Below the pieces are notes generated by a model. The model was not told the origin of the DNA. It did no database searches and saw only the letters and a list, made by a program, of their open reading frames with translations. The translations under genes and the position numbers were made by a program. A DNA stretch of 64,000 nt from Chionis minor (lineage: Eukaryota; Chordata; Aves; Charadriiformes; Chionididae): positions 62,001-126,000 of the forward strand of contig VZSF01006826.1 of NCBI GenBank assembly GCA_013398295.1, given 5' to 3'. Shown piece after piece: positions 11,997 through 26,900 of this stretch (its first letter is position 1; each line of letters opens with the position of its first letter).

Positions 11997-14900
11997 CCTC
12001 TTTTCTGAGCCTTGGCCACAGAAATGCTGCTTGCCTGGTAGGGTCAGGTATGCTGCGAGGAGCAGCTGCAGAGTGGCTGGGTATGTGGCCCGGCAGGAAA
12101 GGCTGAAACCTGGTATCTGCAGAAAAGATTGGCTGGCGTTAATGTGATGACAAGGACATGGGTGCTGTTTCCTTTTCTTTCCTCCTGATGCTAAATAATA
12201 ATACTTGCAACAGCAATGATAATAGTAAAGCCATGGGAGCTGAAGGGATGGTGGGAATAGGCTGAATTGCAAACATCCCACTGCTTCGACAGACAGCCTC
12301 ATCTTGCAGCTTTTGGTTTGGCTCAGCCCGATGTGTGAACGCCTTGTCTGTGAAGTGGGGGGGATCACACTTCCTCACTCCCACAGCTTGACAGGTTTCC
12401 TCTGTGGCCTGCAAGGTATTCAACGCGTGGATTAATTATGTTAAATTGCCCTTACCTGGGGACTACCGCAGGGCTGATGCTCCCAGCTGGCAGCAAAGCC
12501 CTGCGCAGGGCGGGCGCTGGGGCTGCCTGTGTCCCTCTTGGGGCTGCTCCGACACGGCCGGGGCTGGAGCGGTTGGTCAGTGCGTCATGTTGGCTTTTTT
12601 TTGCTCCTCGGCAGTGCGGGAGCTGGCTCTTTGCCATGGCAACCCACCGCGAGACCTGCCAGCATCAGATGGGGCCAGCTGGTCCCCGGTGTCCCTCTGA
12701 CATGAGGGAAGGTGGAGGAGGGGGAGCAAGAGGGACAGAGACGTGACCCAAAAAGAAGAAGTAGAAGCAAAGAGAAAAATAGCAAAAAAGGGAGGTGTAA
12801 GGTTAGGAATATTAAAAAAGCTGAGAGACAGTAATGGATATGTGTGGAAAAGAGAAAAAAGCTGGTTAGCAGAGAAGGGAGGAGAAGGAAAGGAGAGGGA
12901 AAATATATGAGCAGGTGAAAGGGACAAAGCTGCACTGGGGGTGATGCAAGAGGGGGCTGAGGGGTGGCACGGGTTTATGAAGCTGCTGTGCTGCAAAAAA
13001 CCCTCTGTCATGCGAGACAGCAATTTGCTGCTGCTGACCCTGAGAAACTCAGGGGATCCATCAACTATGCCTCAGTTCATGAAAAGTATCCGAGAGCAGA
13101 AAGCTGCTGGCCGGGGGCTTGAGCTGCCCAAGCAGGGCTCAGAACCTCTGCCAGTAGAAGGCTTTGGTATTGACACATGGGGAACGGTCAGGAAGCTCTG
13201 CTCCTGGGAGAGCCAGGGCAAACGCCTCCTCTGCACCAGCCCCAGGAGAGCCAAGGCAAACATCTCTCTGCTCAACCCCCTTGTCTCCACAGGAGGCAGG
13301 GTGAGGTGGGAAGGCTGCCAAGGGGACTTCCTAACAGTGCCCCGGGGAGCAGGGTTGGGTATTTTTGATGCTAATTGGTATTTGTGGCAATTGAAGACCG
13401 ATTTGTTACCTCTCCTGCTTGACCTGTGAAAGAGGCAAGAGAAAAAAAGCCACGTTTGAGCTTTGGGGCATTTTTTACTTAAAGCATCTCTTTTCTTTGT
13501 TTTGTATAGCTTATTGCTCCTCCTAGCCCTCCTGCTACCATCTGCTTGCCTTTCTTTCAGGAACAAAAAGCAAAACGTTGTCTCTGCAGCGCTCCTCTGT
13601 CTCGAGAGAAGTCGGAGACTTTTTGTGTGTGCAAAGTCCCCCCAGTTTGGAGGTTCCTCCCTCTCCCACCAAAGCCAGTAACAAGGCTCCCTTTATCTTT
13701 AGGAGCACGGGCCAAGCTTTAGGAGTAAAGCCAGGCATATCCTTAGAGAATTCTAAGAAGGCAGAATAAAGCTTTAACCTGATGGGCTGGCAGACGTGAC
13801 CGAGAGCATTTCTCAATGGATTTGCTTTGTGCTACAGTCACAGTTCGGCATGGCTCCTTTCACAGCGCCCTATCTTAGCATGGTTCTTTCAGCACAATTC
13901 CTTTTCCTTCACCATCAGTCAGCATTTCCCCAAGCAGAATCTAGCTCGGTTCACGATGTCCTGACTGCCGCTAGCAGAGCTCAGCATTTCGCACGCCATT
14001 CGCGGCTGGCTGAGCGGAGCCCTGCAGCGCCCAGGCAGGGCGGGCTGCTGGAGCGCGGTGTCCCGGGCTCACAACGCGTTGCGGTCTCTTGGCTGATTGC
14101 TAACGTTTGCCATCGGCTATTTTAGCTCGGATCTCTTCGGTTCATCTCCACTGATGCTGTCACAAGACAATGTCCCCCGTGCTCTGCACTTTCTGGGTTT
14201 GGTCCTGTTCCTCTTTGGATCGTCAGGAACAGGCAGCGATGCATCCACGTGGATCAGGGGACGTGAGCTCCCGAGAGCCCACTTTTGCTACTTGTGCAGT
14301 GCTAGTATCGCCCTCGGAGATAGCTGTATCTCTAGGGCTGACACCGCGGGTCCCTGAGCCTCCAGAACCCCTCTTGCTACACTGCAAATGCATTCATTTA
14401 ACATAAGGCCTTGACCTCTCTTTAGGAAGGTAGACCTACAACCTGCTGTTGAGTCGTGGGCATTGGTTGTGGCATCTGTTTCTCCCTCTTGCTGCTCCAG
14501 GAGATGTTTTGGGGTTTGGCCCCTTTGGAAGTGCAGGCCAGGCTGCTTTGTGGTTCTAAACCCTATGACTACTTGGTAAGGAGACTGCGCTGGCTGGCAG
14601 CCCTGGGACGGCGCGGTGAGCAGAGCTGATGCCACCCCTGGAGCTACGTGTGCTCTTCTTCCCAGGGCTGCCAGTCATTTTTAGTCCCTTTCTGACGTTT
14701 GGCTCCGTCAGAGTAGGACAGAAAGAAAAATACAGTGTCAGCAGCAGCTGCAGAAGAAAGCCAGATCTTGGGGGAAACCTGGGAGCATCTCGGCAGCAGC
14801 CAAAGGACCCCTGGCCTGGCTCTGTAATGGGTTGTTCAGTACAGAAGGTGACCAATGAAGAAAAATAAGAACAGGGCAAAAGGAATAAAAAATGAAGCTG

Positions 14901-17900
14901 CTTTTATTGCAGTTGAAGACTACTCTTTCTCATCCCTCATGTGTGCCCATGACTAACACCAAACGCTCGATGCCAAGGCAGGTCCTGTGTGCAGAGAGGC
15001 TCCCGTTGACAAAAACATCACCGAGCTGTGCACGAGCACATGGCTGGACTTCAAAACCAGCGAGAGCGGTGATGGTCATCTCGCTCCTTTACAACATGGA
15101 CCATCCTATTTCTGCCAGTCGCTGTCTTGGCAAACCTGGGAGCTGCTGCGCTGGGGACACACGCGTGGGTGCTGCCCAGCTCCCAGCAGGGCTCCCATCA
15201 CCCATCGGCTGCAGAAGCCGCAGGGCGGGTGACAGCGCTGCTGTTAGCAAGTGGTGCTCTCCCAGCACCAATTCACTTAGGGCCCTGGGGCTTTGAAAGA
15301 GCCATTTTGGTGGTTTGGTGGATACCCCGAGCACCTGGGGAGGGAAAATGAGATGGAAATATTACCTACACGCTGGTACTTCTGCCAGTCAGGGCAAATC
15401 CTCAGGGTTTTGCTTCCCTGATTGAAGTGATCCACAACAAGCAGCACGAGAGCGTACACACCACATGGTTATCCCCAGCTGAGGCGTTCCCACCAGCCGG
15501 TGCAGCCATGTTGTGCAGGAATGCTCCGAAACAAGGCCCTGCCTTCCTGGCCAGACACCCGCGTTCGGCTGCCTCCCCGCTCCGCTGTGTGTGTCTGGCT
15601 TTGCGAGCAGCCGGCGCCAGCACAGAGAAAGAAACAGCACGTCCTGCCGTCCTGGCAGCCCACGCGAACAGACTGCTGCAAATACGGCTACGTTCGTGCC
15701 CTGCCATCCGCATCCAAGGACGGGGCTGCCATGGAGCAGGAGCTCTTCCTAGACCTTTGCCTGGACCTGCTGCTTGGGCTCGCACCCACCCACAGTCAGT
15801 GCTGGGAGGGAGCAGCTGTGGTGGCCAAAATCCTGCAAGCCCGGAGTCCCTTTCTCCAAAATCTGCTTGGCTCTTGCCCCTGCAGGGCAGCAGTGGAGGA
15901 GCTGCCTGTGCCCATTAGCGCTCACTGTCAGCCAGAAGCCGATGCTGTTCCCAGTGCCTGTTGCCATTTCGAATATTGCCACTCTGTGGCCTCTCTGTGC
16001 TTGCCCAGTTTGAGACTGGGAGGGGAGATCTCGTTGCCATTGTAGGGCAGACGTGTGCTGGACCCAAGCTTTCACCCCCTTACAGATAAAACTCAAGGGT
16101 GAGCAGGAAGGATGAGCAAATGGGGCTCCCAAACTGTTTAGGAACATAAATGATGCCCACAAGACAATTCCTTCAAGCTGAGACCATCCTTCATCTAGAG
16201 GAATGTTTTCTTCCACAGTGCCTGGCAAACCACGGCGGGTGAGTCAGCAGGATGGAGGCAGAGTGGTCTGGATCGGTCTCTTGGAAGGGGATGCATCCCT
16301 GCCTCTCCTGCCGCAGGCAGCGCTACCCTGGGTCTCAGGAAAACCGCGCTCAAAGCTGACTGCTTGCAGCGGTGACAGCACCGTGACGTCTTGGAGAGTG
16401 CAAAATCACTCATGTTACGAGTTTCCCGGACAGCCAAGCCCTTGGAGTCACCATGGTCAAGGCAAGGCTGGAGAGGGCTGTGCAGCTGCTCCGGTTTGCA
16501 GCCGGCTGCCTGTTTCCAAGCACTGTGCAATGTCTCGCGGATCTGCAGCCAGCTACGTTCGAACCCAGGCCTGTCACTGCTCACTGGAGCAATAAAACAG
16601 CAAGGATATTTTCGCTCCTCAAAGCCAGCGACAGCGTGCCAGACACCTCCCGTGCTGGAAGATTTCCATGGGTACAGCAGCAGCAGTCCTGGCCTCTTCT
16701 GCTTCATAAACCTTCTGTTGTCTCAGCCCGTGAAACGGCTTCCTCAGGCAGAGTAGAGGTCCGTGGCAGGGCTGGTGCTGTGCTGGGCGATGGAGCCCCG
16801 CTCACCCCCACTGTACAGAGCCTATCTGGCAGGTGAATGTCACTACCCACCTTCTGCAACTTCGGGAGGGTTGAATTTACAGATAGAAATGCACTTTAGT
16901 CACGGTTTGAATGCCAAGACCTGAGTCAGACCTGTTTATCCGAACAGCCGCTTACATCTAGGCTGACACTTGTGCCAAAAATGTCAGCACTGGTGCCTGA
17001 AGAGAAAGGCCTAGCTGCATGTTCAGTCTCCCTTTTAGAGCCGGTCGGATTTGCTGCTGATCTGCTGCGCCGGCAGCACGGCACAAGCAATGCCGTTGCG
17101 CACAGCAGGACATATGTCTCTGCAGATATTTGCACTCAACACAGCCCGTCTTTTTCCTCCTTGCGACTCCATTTATGTGAATCAGATGAACTGGTCTGTG
17201 ATTGCCTTTTACTGGCTTGTAGGTGCACTGGTGCTGTGAATTCTTAGAAACAGAACTACTGAAAATATAAGATCTAGCGGCTACTTATTCAAACCCCTTT
17301 GTGACCACTCTGTCTGGGGAGGGGCTTGGAGGAGCTGTCACCTTCCAAAACTTGCGCAGAGTTGTCTGTGCCGGTGGGCAGCATCCTCCACAACGTACAC
17401 ATCAGTATAAGGTACAAGATTTCAAAGGGCAGTTTCAATGGCCATTTATCATTTCTGCCCATCCCCTGCGCCCAGGGCGTGTGCTGCAGCATGGCCCACA
17501 GGCAGGGTCCACGCAGGGCACCTCTCTGCTTCTCAGGGTGACCGCGAGGTTCCTGCAGTGCTGGAAGCCTTGGGGTGGCTGTTGACACAATACTGTGGGC
17601 TCAGAAGGTACCAGGCAGATGGCAGTTATGTTTCTGGGCACCGATACATTGCAAACTAAAGCAAATAAGAGATGTGATGAGTTTGCTGCGTGTTTGAAGG
17701 GGCAGGAGGCCCATAGAGACCCAATTCAGCATTGGCTTGGCAGGGAGAATCTCACTGTAGATATTTTGTACCATTTTCTGCGGTGCCTTGTGCTGGGAGT
17801 GCAGCCACATTTGCTCTGAAGCAGCCCATATGTTTGCACCATTTCCCAGCGTGATTGACAGCGAGCCAGTTCCCTCAGAGCGTCCTGAGATGCTGACTGA

Positions 17901-20900
17901 CGGATCCTTTGCCTGTAAATACTCTTCTTATGAGGCTTTGGGACATAAGTTTGCAGCCTGGGGAAGATGTTGGGATACATCAACATACCTTGACTAACTG
18001 TGTCTGTTACAATGCCTTCTTTAGCTTCAGAAGGGTTTGGAAATCACAGCTGACTTTTAGCGGAACTGAGGATCTTGCAAAAACGGCCTGCACAGTGTGG
18101 TCCTGCTGGGACTCGGCCAAATACTCATATGAGATCGAACACTTCCAAACCAGCCATCCCCTGTCCCGGGCTCCTGCAGTCCATGAGACCCACATTTCAA
18201 GCCTGATTCTGCACAATATGCTATACCCAAGTGTCCCACAGCACACTAAAGCCTAGCACTGCAATGCCTGTGTCTCTGGAGTACAGGGAAGGAGATCTGG
18301 CCATCATAATGCACTGCATGGGGCAAACACCCTCCTTTTAAACCCTAAGAATAAATAAAGGTACGGGACCACTTAACTGGAAGGGGTTGAGTCTTCAGGA
18401 AAGCCCTGATATGGTGTTAGTCACACTATACATCCTGTGCCCATCCCAGAAACAGGAGTTTTTCCCGTGTGCCGTCAGTCAGGACTGGCAGCGCAGGGGT
18501 CTGGTACAGGCGGAGAAGATGCTGTGACCCATCTTGCTAACGCAGCCTTCGATCTCTCAGCTCCAGGCAAGAGCAGCGAGCGAGACGCAGCCTCTCCAGA
18601 GACCCTGAAGGAGAATATGAAGAGCCTGTGGAGTTGTGAAGTAAACCCCAGCAGATCCAAGAGACAATAACTGTTCACAGCCCTCTCGGTATGCAGGTGT
18701 GGGAAGAAGCAGGACACTGCCGAGACTCACCATCCCACCCTGACAGAGAAAGGAGCAAGCCACGGATTTTGGGCTGTACCTATTGCATCTCGGCACACCC
18801 CGCTTTTCTCAGTCTGTATCTGCTCCTGGCTCGGTGCAGGTGGATTGTTGCTGAAAAGGGCGTAGTGCAGGTCAGTGAGTCCCAGGCATCAGGTTTCCAT
18901 TCCAGCAGGACAGGTAGTTAATAAACAGGACGAGGAGTACACTGGGAGGCACCCTTTGCTGGCAACACCTTGGGCGTCTAAGCTTTGCACCAAAGGGGGG
19001 TTTTGGTTGCTGCTGAGGAAGACGCAGGTGAGAGATGAGCTCATTTCTGCTGTCTGTGGGTCTGGGCACTCTGTTTGGAAACACAAAAAGGGCCAGAGCT
19101 CCGAGATTTCAGAATACTCATTTTTTTTGAAACAGATTTGCTGACACAGAGCATTTCATGTGAAAAAAGTCTCTTTTTCTGAACTGACATTTCCCCAATG
19201 GGAAAAAAAATCTTGTAAAAAAACCCTTCAAGTACCTGAAGTGTTGTTAAACGCAGGTAGATACGGCCCTGGGGACTTATGTCCCCTGCTTTGCTGACAG
19301 CCCTTCTGTCAGCAGATGAAAGTGTTTGCACTCAAAATGTTTCCACAGAGCCTCCTCCGAAGGCAGCCGTGCGATGCTCTGTGGCGCACACAGCTCCAGC
19401 GTCTCCCTCCCGACCTGGACGTCTCTCTCCCCCTGAGCTCACGTGCTTCATTGGCGGTGTTGCTCGCCGGAGGTTACAAGTGCTGGTGGCTGCCCTGGTT
19501 TTGTCTGGTAGCTCTGCAGGCTGATATGACCCGTTATCGCCGCTCAGCAAACACAGCAAGGTATCAGTTACCAGGAGACTCTCGGCCTTCCTAATCTAAT
19601 TTTTCAGTAGGGAAGTTTGCCTGAGAGCTCCAGTGAGTATTTAACTGCCTGCCCTCATGTTCCAGCCCTCTGAAGAGGACTCGGTTGCTCTTTCTGTTGT
19701 GGCAAGGCTCACTGAGGGCTTCCTGCTCCCCCCTTCCTCGTTTGGATGTGTTGAGGCAGTGCTGACAGATTTAAGGACGAGAGAAAGTCTGAGCCTGTGT
19801 GAGCGTATCCATGCTGAGGAAAAGAAAATGAGGTGAATGACCAGTGGTGTCAGCTGGGAAGTTTTAATGTGGGGAGAGCTTTTTATTTTACAACCTTATT
19901 GTGTCACTCTTTATCTTGGTGAATCTAAGCTTTGCTACAACACCTTCAAAACAGGAATATTACAGTCTTGCCAAGGGCAAGTTTAATTTCCAACCATAAA
20001 TGCTAGTTAGGAAAAGCTAGTGCTAGCAGGGGTGGCTTCCCTAAAATCAGGATTGTGGTTCTGCCAGGTTTCTGGACTGTTGTGAAGGTGATGATCAAAG
20101 CTGCAGTGGGGAATAGGACCAGGTATAATGAAGGACAGAACTACTACTCTGAAACACAACCTTAATCCTGGCTGTTGAATGTAGCACTCACAAGGTCTTC
20201 CTCCCTGCCACAGAAACTCCTCCTGCCTGCGCAGGGCTGGCAGATCCCAGCAAAAGACTGAGACCTCCCATCCTTGCGGGGCTGAGCTGCCAGCCCCATT
20301 CCTGATCGTTGTTTTAATTGCTGATCAGAGCTGAGCTACTGTTAATTTTCCTCCCATAAGCTACTTAGTGCTGCCGGCACAAGCGTTTTCCTTAGTCCTC
20401 TGAGCCTTCGTTGATATAACGCGGGTGGCAGCTGATACCAGCCCAGACCCAAGCCGTCACGTGCCCAGGGCCATCACAGCCGGAGAATAAACCACTAACC
20501 AATCCCTCAACCTGTATTCAGCTGCGAATTGCCCTTTTTACTTCTTAATAACAACCTTACCCTACCCATACCACAAATACTAGCTCTACAGCCGGATCCC
20601 GCAAGATTACAGCTGGTCTGGCTCCGGCACAGTTCCCTGCAATAGGAGGAAAACTGGAGCGAGCAGAGCTGGCCATAAACTGCTGATCCCTGCCCGTGCC
20701 AGTCTCATCTCAGTCCCACAGGACTTGCAGGATTCAGCAAGAACCAAGCTCTTCTGTCCCAATGGCATCAATGCCAGTGAGACAGTGCCACCCAGGGAGG
20801 ACCCAGTTGACATTTTGGAGAGGAAATGGGCCCAAACGGCCCATTTCAGGAGGATCGGAGCCATGGGGGGATGAAAAGCCGTTGTTTTGGCTTAAAAGCA

Positions 20901-23900
20901 AGTGGGAGAGTGGAGGGGGAAGGTTCCATCCCTCACATTGTTGAAATGTTTTTGCTTTTTTTGGTTAGAAACTAAGCTTCAGAAATGCTCAAAATATTTC
21001 AGATGATGCTTCCAGAAAAAGGCATCTTTAAATATTTTTTCCAACCCTTTCTCAACAAAAGGTTTAAATAACAACAGGTCAAAAGAAGAGTGTTATTTAA
21101 CTGGTTCCTTCTGAACATACTGAAGGAAACGCAGTATTCCAGGGAGAGAGGAAATGGAATTTTTCCTTTTTACAAACCCAGTTCTAAACCCTGTATTTTA
21201 GGCCTCCCTAATCCCACGTGTTTGGGCTGCACGGTGCCCCCAGCCCTGAGCAACATGCTCGCCCCAGCTGCAGGGGCCAAGTCAGGATGACCAACAAAAT
21301 GTCCCCAGTCCTGCTGGAGGGCCACCTCGCTCAGGAGCTCACAGAGACCTGAAATGGCTGCCCAGAGAAAGCAAGAAAGGGCACATGCATATGGTGGCTC
21401 CCCAGGTGTTTTGCAGGGGATTTTCTGAGTGTGATGTGGTGTGTCCAGTTAGGAAACCTCCCAGGAGTAATTGTGTGGTCTCCTCTTGGACCTTGGTGAA
21501 CATGATATAAATTTATCACAAGCTGAGCCTCCTCAGCTTGTCCAAGGGTTGAAATAATGCCACTGTGCCTCAAATTCTGACCATAGCTGGGTGAAAAAGC
21601 AGTGTCTCCCACTGGGTTTTAATTCGCCCTCTTGAATCATGATTTCCATCCTGCTGGAATATGGATTATTTGCAATTTCAAGGACTTTCTGCTGCTTGAG
21701 TGAAGCACTCAGCCAGGCAGACACAGCACAGCAAGTGTCTGCAAGCGCTTCATGCACCTCCACCCTTTCTCTCCACTCAAGTATTAATTATTGTTGAACT
21801 GGTCCTTTAATATTTAATTGCCACCTTGACTCCTCTTTTCATCTCCTCCCCTCTCAGGCGTCTCTGTGCCTCTCGCAGACTGGCCCTTGCACTTTCCCTG
21901 GACTTGGCCTCCAAATCAGCTCCGCACCTTAACCCTCTGCGCAAGGAAAGCCCGTCTCCCTGCGAGCTGAGCCCACGCTGAACCCATGCAGCATCGGTGC
22001 GATGTGACGCCGTCGGAGTCCATGAAGAGTCTTCAGTCCAGCGTAGACCCTGGAGCCAAGGTTGGTCTCGAGAGTTTGCTTTTGAGTTCTGCTGGCAAGA
22101 AGGGAAATGGTTGGTTCGGTTTTAATGGAGCTGGGTTGGGATGAGAGGCACTCATGGGCCTGCAGAACAGCCGCTGAGTTTGCTGATTCTTTCTTCCTGC
22201 ATCAGACTGAAAGTGGGTCATGCTGCCACTGGTGTAGCCCCAAAGCAGCCCTGTGTCAAACAATTTTGACTTTTTGCAGTTCACAAAGGGCACATGACTA
22301 TGTCAAGAGCCAGCTGGCTCCCGGCACGCTCATTCGCAGCTTGTCAACTACAAGTTACAGGCCATTGGGCTGCCCACGTCCTCCGGGACCTGGGCTGAAG
22401 CCATGGGCTGGAATGGGGAACCTCCCTTGGCCCCCGCTGATGACAGCTTTCACCCAAGGCGAGGCAGTGGCTGTCTGCAGCTCTCCATGCTTTCCCCAAG
22501 GACTGCATTTGCATAGAAGATGAAAAGAACCTGCCTGACTGGCTGTCCTGGCCACTTTCCACAGCCTGGCATCCTTCCCAAGGCTGGGTTGTGTGTCCAT
22601 CTGAAGGCTGGTGTAGCAAATGGGGTCAGCAAACCTGCATTTGGCCCCGCTCTGCGTGTCTGGAAGTGGGAAGAGCTAAGAGGACAGATCCTGTTATCGT
22701 TCGCTCAGCGTCAAGAGGCCCCGCACTAGAACTGCATGTTTTTCAGGGGAGGAGAATGCCAGGGGAGGTGGTGAGAACATGAGTTATTCAAGGTGGCGTT
22801 AAACGTGGGTGGGCGCAGCTCTCACTCACAGGACTTGGGGCAAGAACCCGCAGGCTGGGATGATGCGAAGGGAGGGGGAAAAGAGGGGACAAACGTGTCC
22901 TCCGACAGGAACAGGGCTGCTCTGCAAGTCCCAAGAGGTTTCTGTGCCAGTGCTGTGACTGGTGTCGCTACGGGAAGGCAGCTCCTTAGTACCGACAGGC
23001 AGCTGTGATCTTCACTGGTTTTAAGCAGGACCAACCTGCCATTATGTCCTTTAACAAGCTTTGGTAGTTTTCCTTTTAATTGTATATTGATACATTTAAA
23101 AATTAATGTCTCAGCAGTCCTTTGATCCCTACGAGTCTCTCCAGCTAAAGCCCGTTTAAGGTTTCTGGCTGGTTCCTCCTCCCAGTCTAGGGAATATGCT
23201 GACCTTTCTCCTGCCTGGCTGGAGGAAACGCCTCAAACGCCTTTTTATGCTGCAGTTGCAGCTGGCCGAAGGATCAGAGAGGGGGGTAAGCAAGGGAGGC
23301 AAAGGAGGGGTTTGCTTATTGCAGGAAAGTCTGCGCTGTGGTTGATAGAGAAGATGCCTCCAGGCCACCGGGAGACTCCTCTTTGATACGGTGCATGTTC
23401 CCGTCCTCCCTCCATCCCACGGGCCTGGAGAGGGGTTGCTAGTTCTGCTCCGCAGCCTCGGGCAGCATGATGCCCGAGTTCCCTGCTGCACAGGCCAGCA
23501 CGCGGAGCACCGCAGCGCCTCTGAAACTCGGCCATGGGCCTTATCTGCAGTCCCGATACACGACATAAAAGCGGCCGCCCAAAACAGCCGGACTTCAAGC
23601 TCCTTCTACAGTGGGCTTTTTGGCAGCTGGCTTCCAGCTTCTCCCAGCAGTTACCGAGTGCCATCTGTTGACTAAATAGTGGCCGTGCAAAAAAGGGAGA
23701 GGAGCCAAGATGAAGATGGGTGAAGTGCACTTGGGAAAAGTGGCAGCCTGGGACTGAGTGGCTTTGGAGGAGTTTCATGGAGTGCAAAAGGAGAAGGAAG
23801 GAGGGTTTCGAACCAGGGCGGTTCCTGTGGTTGGAAAGGCTGACGAAGGGATGCCAGGAATGCTTCTTGGGCTGGTCAGGTTTGCGTTTATTGACGGATC

Positions 23901-26900
23901 AGTTTTTTAACTTCAGCCTTTGTGTAAGGCAGAGACAGACAAGAAACATACAGTTTTGCTGTCAAAATGTGGGGCAATACTTTCAGAGAGCTGATGAATG
24001 CTGTCCTGGAGCAGGGAGATTGTAGACCTCTGCCAGAGATGATTCTTTGTGAGGAAGCTGGTCAGGGAGGGGTTTCTCAGCGCACAGCTAGAAGAAGGGA
24101 CTATTTCACGGTCACGAGCCCAAAACAGACAGGTCAGTGCCCTGATTTCCTTCCTTTGCCCCAGAAAAATCTCCAGCAAACTTTGCCCTGAGTGGAGAGC
24201 AGGGGCTCCAAGTAGGCAGCTGGAGGCTGTGCTTAAGGGAGGTCAGCCGAGCTTCTCTGCAGCTCAGCCCCGGCAAGGTAACGCAGCAAAAATCCCCTTG
24301 TGTCTTCTTGATTCCTCCAGCTTTCAGGCTTTCCTGAAAGCAAGCTGCTGTCCACCCCAGGGACTGCTCCTTCAGGGGCTGCCAGTAGTTAGCAGGGGCT
24401 CATGGATCCTCTTTCTGTAAAGCAGCAACCGCAGAGCCAAGCTGGGGTGTCTGCCCTGGGTACGCCCCACAGCTTCTGCGACAGGTGGGCTTCAGAGATG
24501 GCACAAGCCAGTTCACAGCAGCCAGAGCACAATAAAGAGCTCAGAATCAGGCCATCAAACTTATTAAAGGTCTTCTGGCGATTTTAGAAGAATAAAGGGA
24601 TTAACTCTGGGGGTGGTGGACAAATTCCTGGGTGAGTAATTAAGCTGGTGTCTCCAAACATCCTTCCTGTTGCATACGGGTGCAATATCCACTCACTGGC
24701 TGAAGTAGTGTGTCAAGTTGCTGCGTGCTGGGAAATGGCTGCCACCAGCTGCCTGAGAGAGCAGTATCGATGTGCTTCAGCCACCGAGGTGCGGGTGCTT
24801 GTGTGAAAAGGATTCAGCGTGTCCCGAGGTCCTGCAGGATCCCAAAAATGTCATGCAGCCAATACACCCTTCTCACTGGAGCAGGAGACTGGGCACCATC
24901 TTTGGTTCCTCTCCTTCCCAACTGGAAGACATCTGGGTATTGGTGCTCCCTGGTGCCAGAAGGATGGTGCTGGAGGTGGGCACAGACCCCACGGGAAGGC
25001 AGCACGAATCTTGGGATGTAAGAGCAAATCAGAGTTTTTGCCATTTCAGGGCAAGCCCTCAAGTTGAGGACAGCCTCGGTGTTACTGCAAGCCTTTCTGG
25101 CCATGACACCAGGCATAAGCAAACATATATGCATGTATATAACTCCATAAATCTCAGCGTATTTATAAGATTCTGCTTTCTACATCCTGTGAGAGTCCCA
25201 AGAGCACAAACAGGTCGCCGGACCAACCTGTTCTGCCCCACTGCTGAAGCTGCAGATGCTGCTCCCTTGACTGGGCCCTTTTGCTCCTGGGTTTCTATAG
25301 CGTCAACTGAGCATTCATCTTCTCATCGGTCTCAGATGATGATGCAGAAGTAGATGCTTGTCATTTATGCCACTCAGACATAGTAAAAGGCAGCTGAGAA
25401 ATGTCAGCTGTTTGCGTTGAGGGCAGTGGAGTAGCCGACGCTGCCCTGGAGCGAACTGCAGCTCTCCAGAGACATTAGCAAGGCAAAGGTATTTTGGGGC
25501 TCTTCATGCCTGCTTATGGCACTGCTCATTGCTGGAAGAGCTTGGCCACACCACTGACACCAGCAGGGACTGAGGATGCCATCATGGCTCAGAGCTCTGT
25601 AGAAACTCCTTGCAAGCACTTAGCTTACATTTTGACAACTTGGTCATGACATGGTCCCTTAGCTGCTGCGATCCATGGGTGGCACAACGGACCCCGCAGC
25701 ACATGGTGTTTACCCTGCACTGGGCAAAGAACCTGGCTTTGGTATCTGGGATAATGGTGTGGGTCTCTGTGTTAACCTGTTAACCTGCACCCCGGTGTTA
25801 GCAGCATCTGCAGACTCCTCGAGCCCAGGAACACGGTCACCACGCAAACAGGATAACACACCGTTGCTGGAAAAAGTGTTTCCATGAACCCCGACTCCCT
25901 GACTCAGCCCAGCAGCATCTCCCAAGGCCGACCTTGTCCCTGCAGCCACCAGCCCAACCAAAAATGGGCCATCAGTCCACCCTCACAAGTGACTGTGCCA
26001 ACTTGGAAACCCAAGGCGGCACCATCCTCCCAGCTCTCCTGTGTTCCCAGGGCAAGGAAAAGCTCCGCATGGTCCGCTCCGCACCTCCTGCGCAGGCTTG
26101 CCTGTCACAAACCTCTTGACAAGCACCTGGGCTCTCGCAAAGCTCTTGTGTCTTTTTCCCAATTTTCCACCTGCAACAGAATCTTCATTTCCTTCCTCAG
26201 CCTGAATTCAGAGGCACTGCCTGGGAAATGGTGTCTATTTCCTTTCATCATTTGAGTATCTCCTAATTAATATGGGTCAGTCTTTCCCTCTAGGCGCTTC
26301 TACTAAGCCGTGCTTCCAGGTCCTTTAGTGCCTTATCCCTGATCTCCAATAGCTAGAGTTATGCGCAGAGGAGGGGCCAGATTCAGAGTTCTTTGAAGTC
26401 TTTTGAAGGCTTCCCTCGAACCATGCTGGATTTGGGGCTGAACTTTTCGTGTTTTGTGAGTGGGTAACCTGCTCAAAGGTCTTGGAGGGGATAGGCACCA
26501 GCAGCTGGCTTGCTCGCGTTTTTTAACATACAAGCATAGCAGGGCCCTCGTTAAGGTTCGGGTGTGCATCAGTTCTTGGGCAACAAAATATTCCCCTGTG
26601 TGCTCCCATCTCCCATTTGCCTCTTGCCTGATCCGGGTCCCCTGGAGGGTGAGGGAAAGGGCGGCCGGTCTGCGTTGAGGGAGTACGTGGCACACAGGCG
26701 GGACGCGGGGCTGAGATAAGGGTTCGAACGGGGCAACTCGAGAGTGCAGCAGACAAACACCGCCTGTTTCCTCACAGCCCCACTATTTGTGACTCTTCTG
26801 AGGGTCATTTTGGCAGCTTTCAGATGAGGACTTACTGGGGGGCCCTCTCCTTTCACTGGGGGCTTTCTGCCAGTCACGGTGCCGGACGGTAATGCCGAAC

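Noticed and set aside
16551..16572. GTTCGAACCCA, similar to a tRNA B box
   Set aside because: No A box at the right distance and no cloverleaf stems around it.
26720..26735. GGTTCGAAC motif, tRNA-like
   Set aside because: The flanks do not pair into T, anticodon or acceptor stems.
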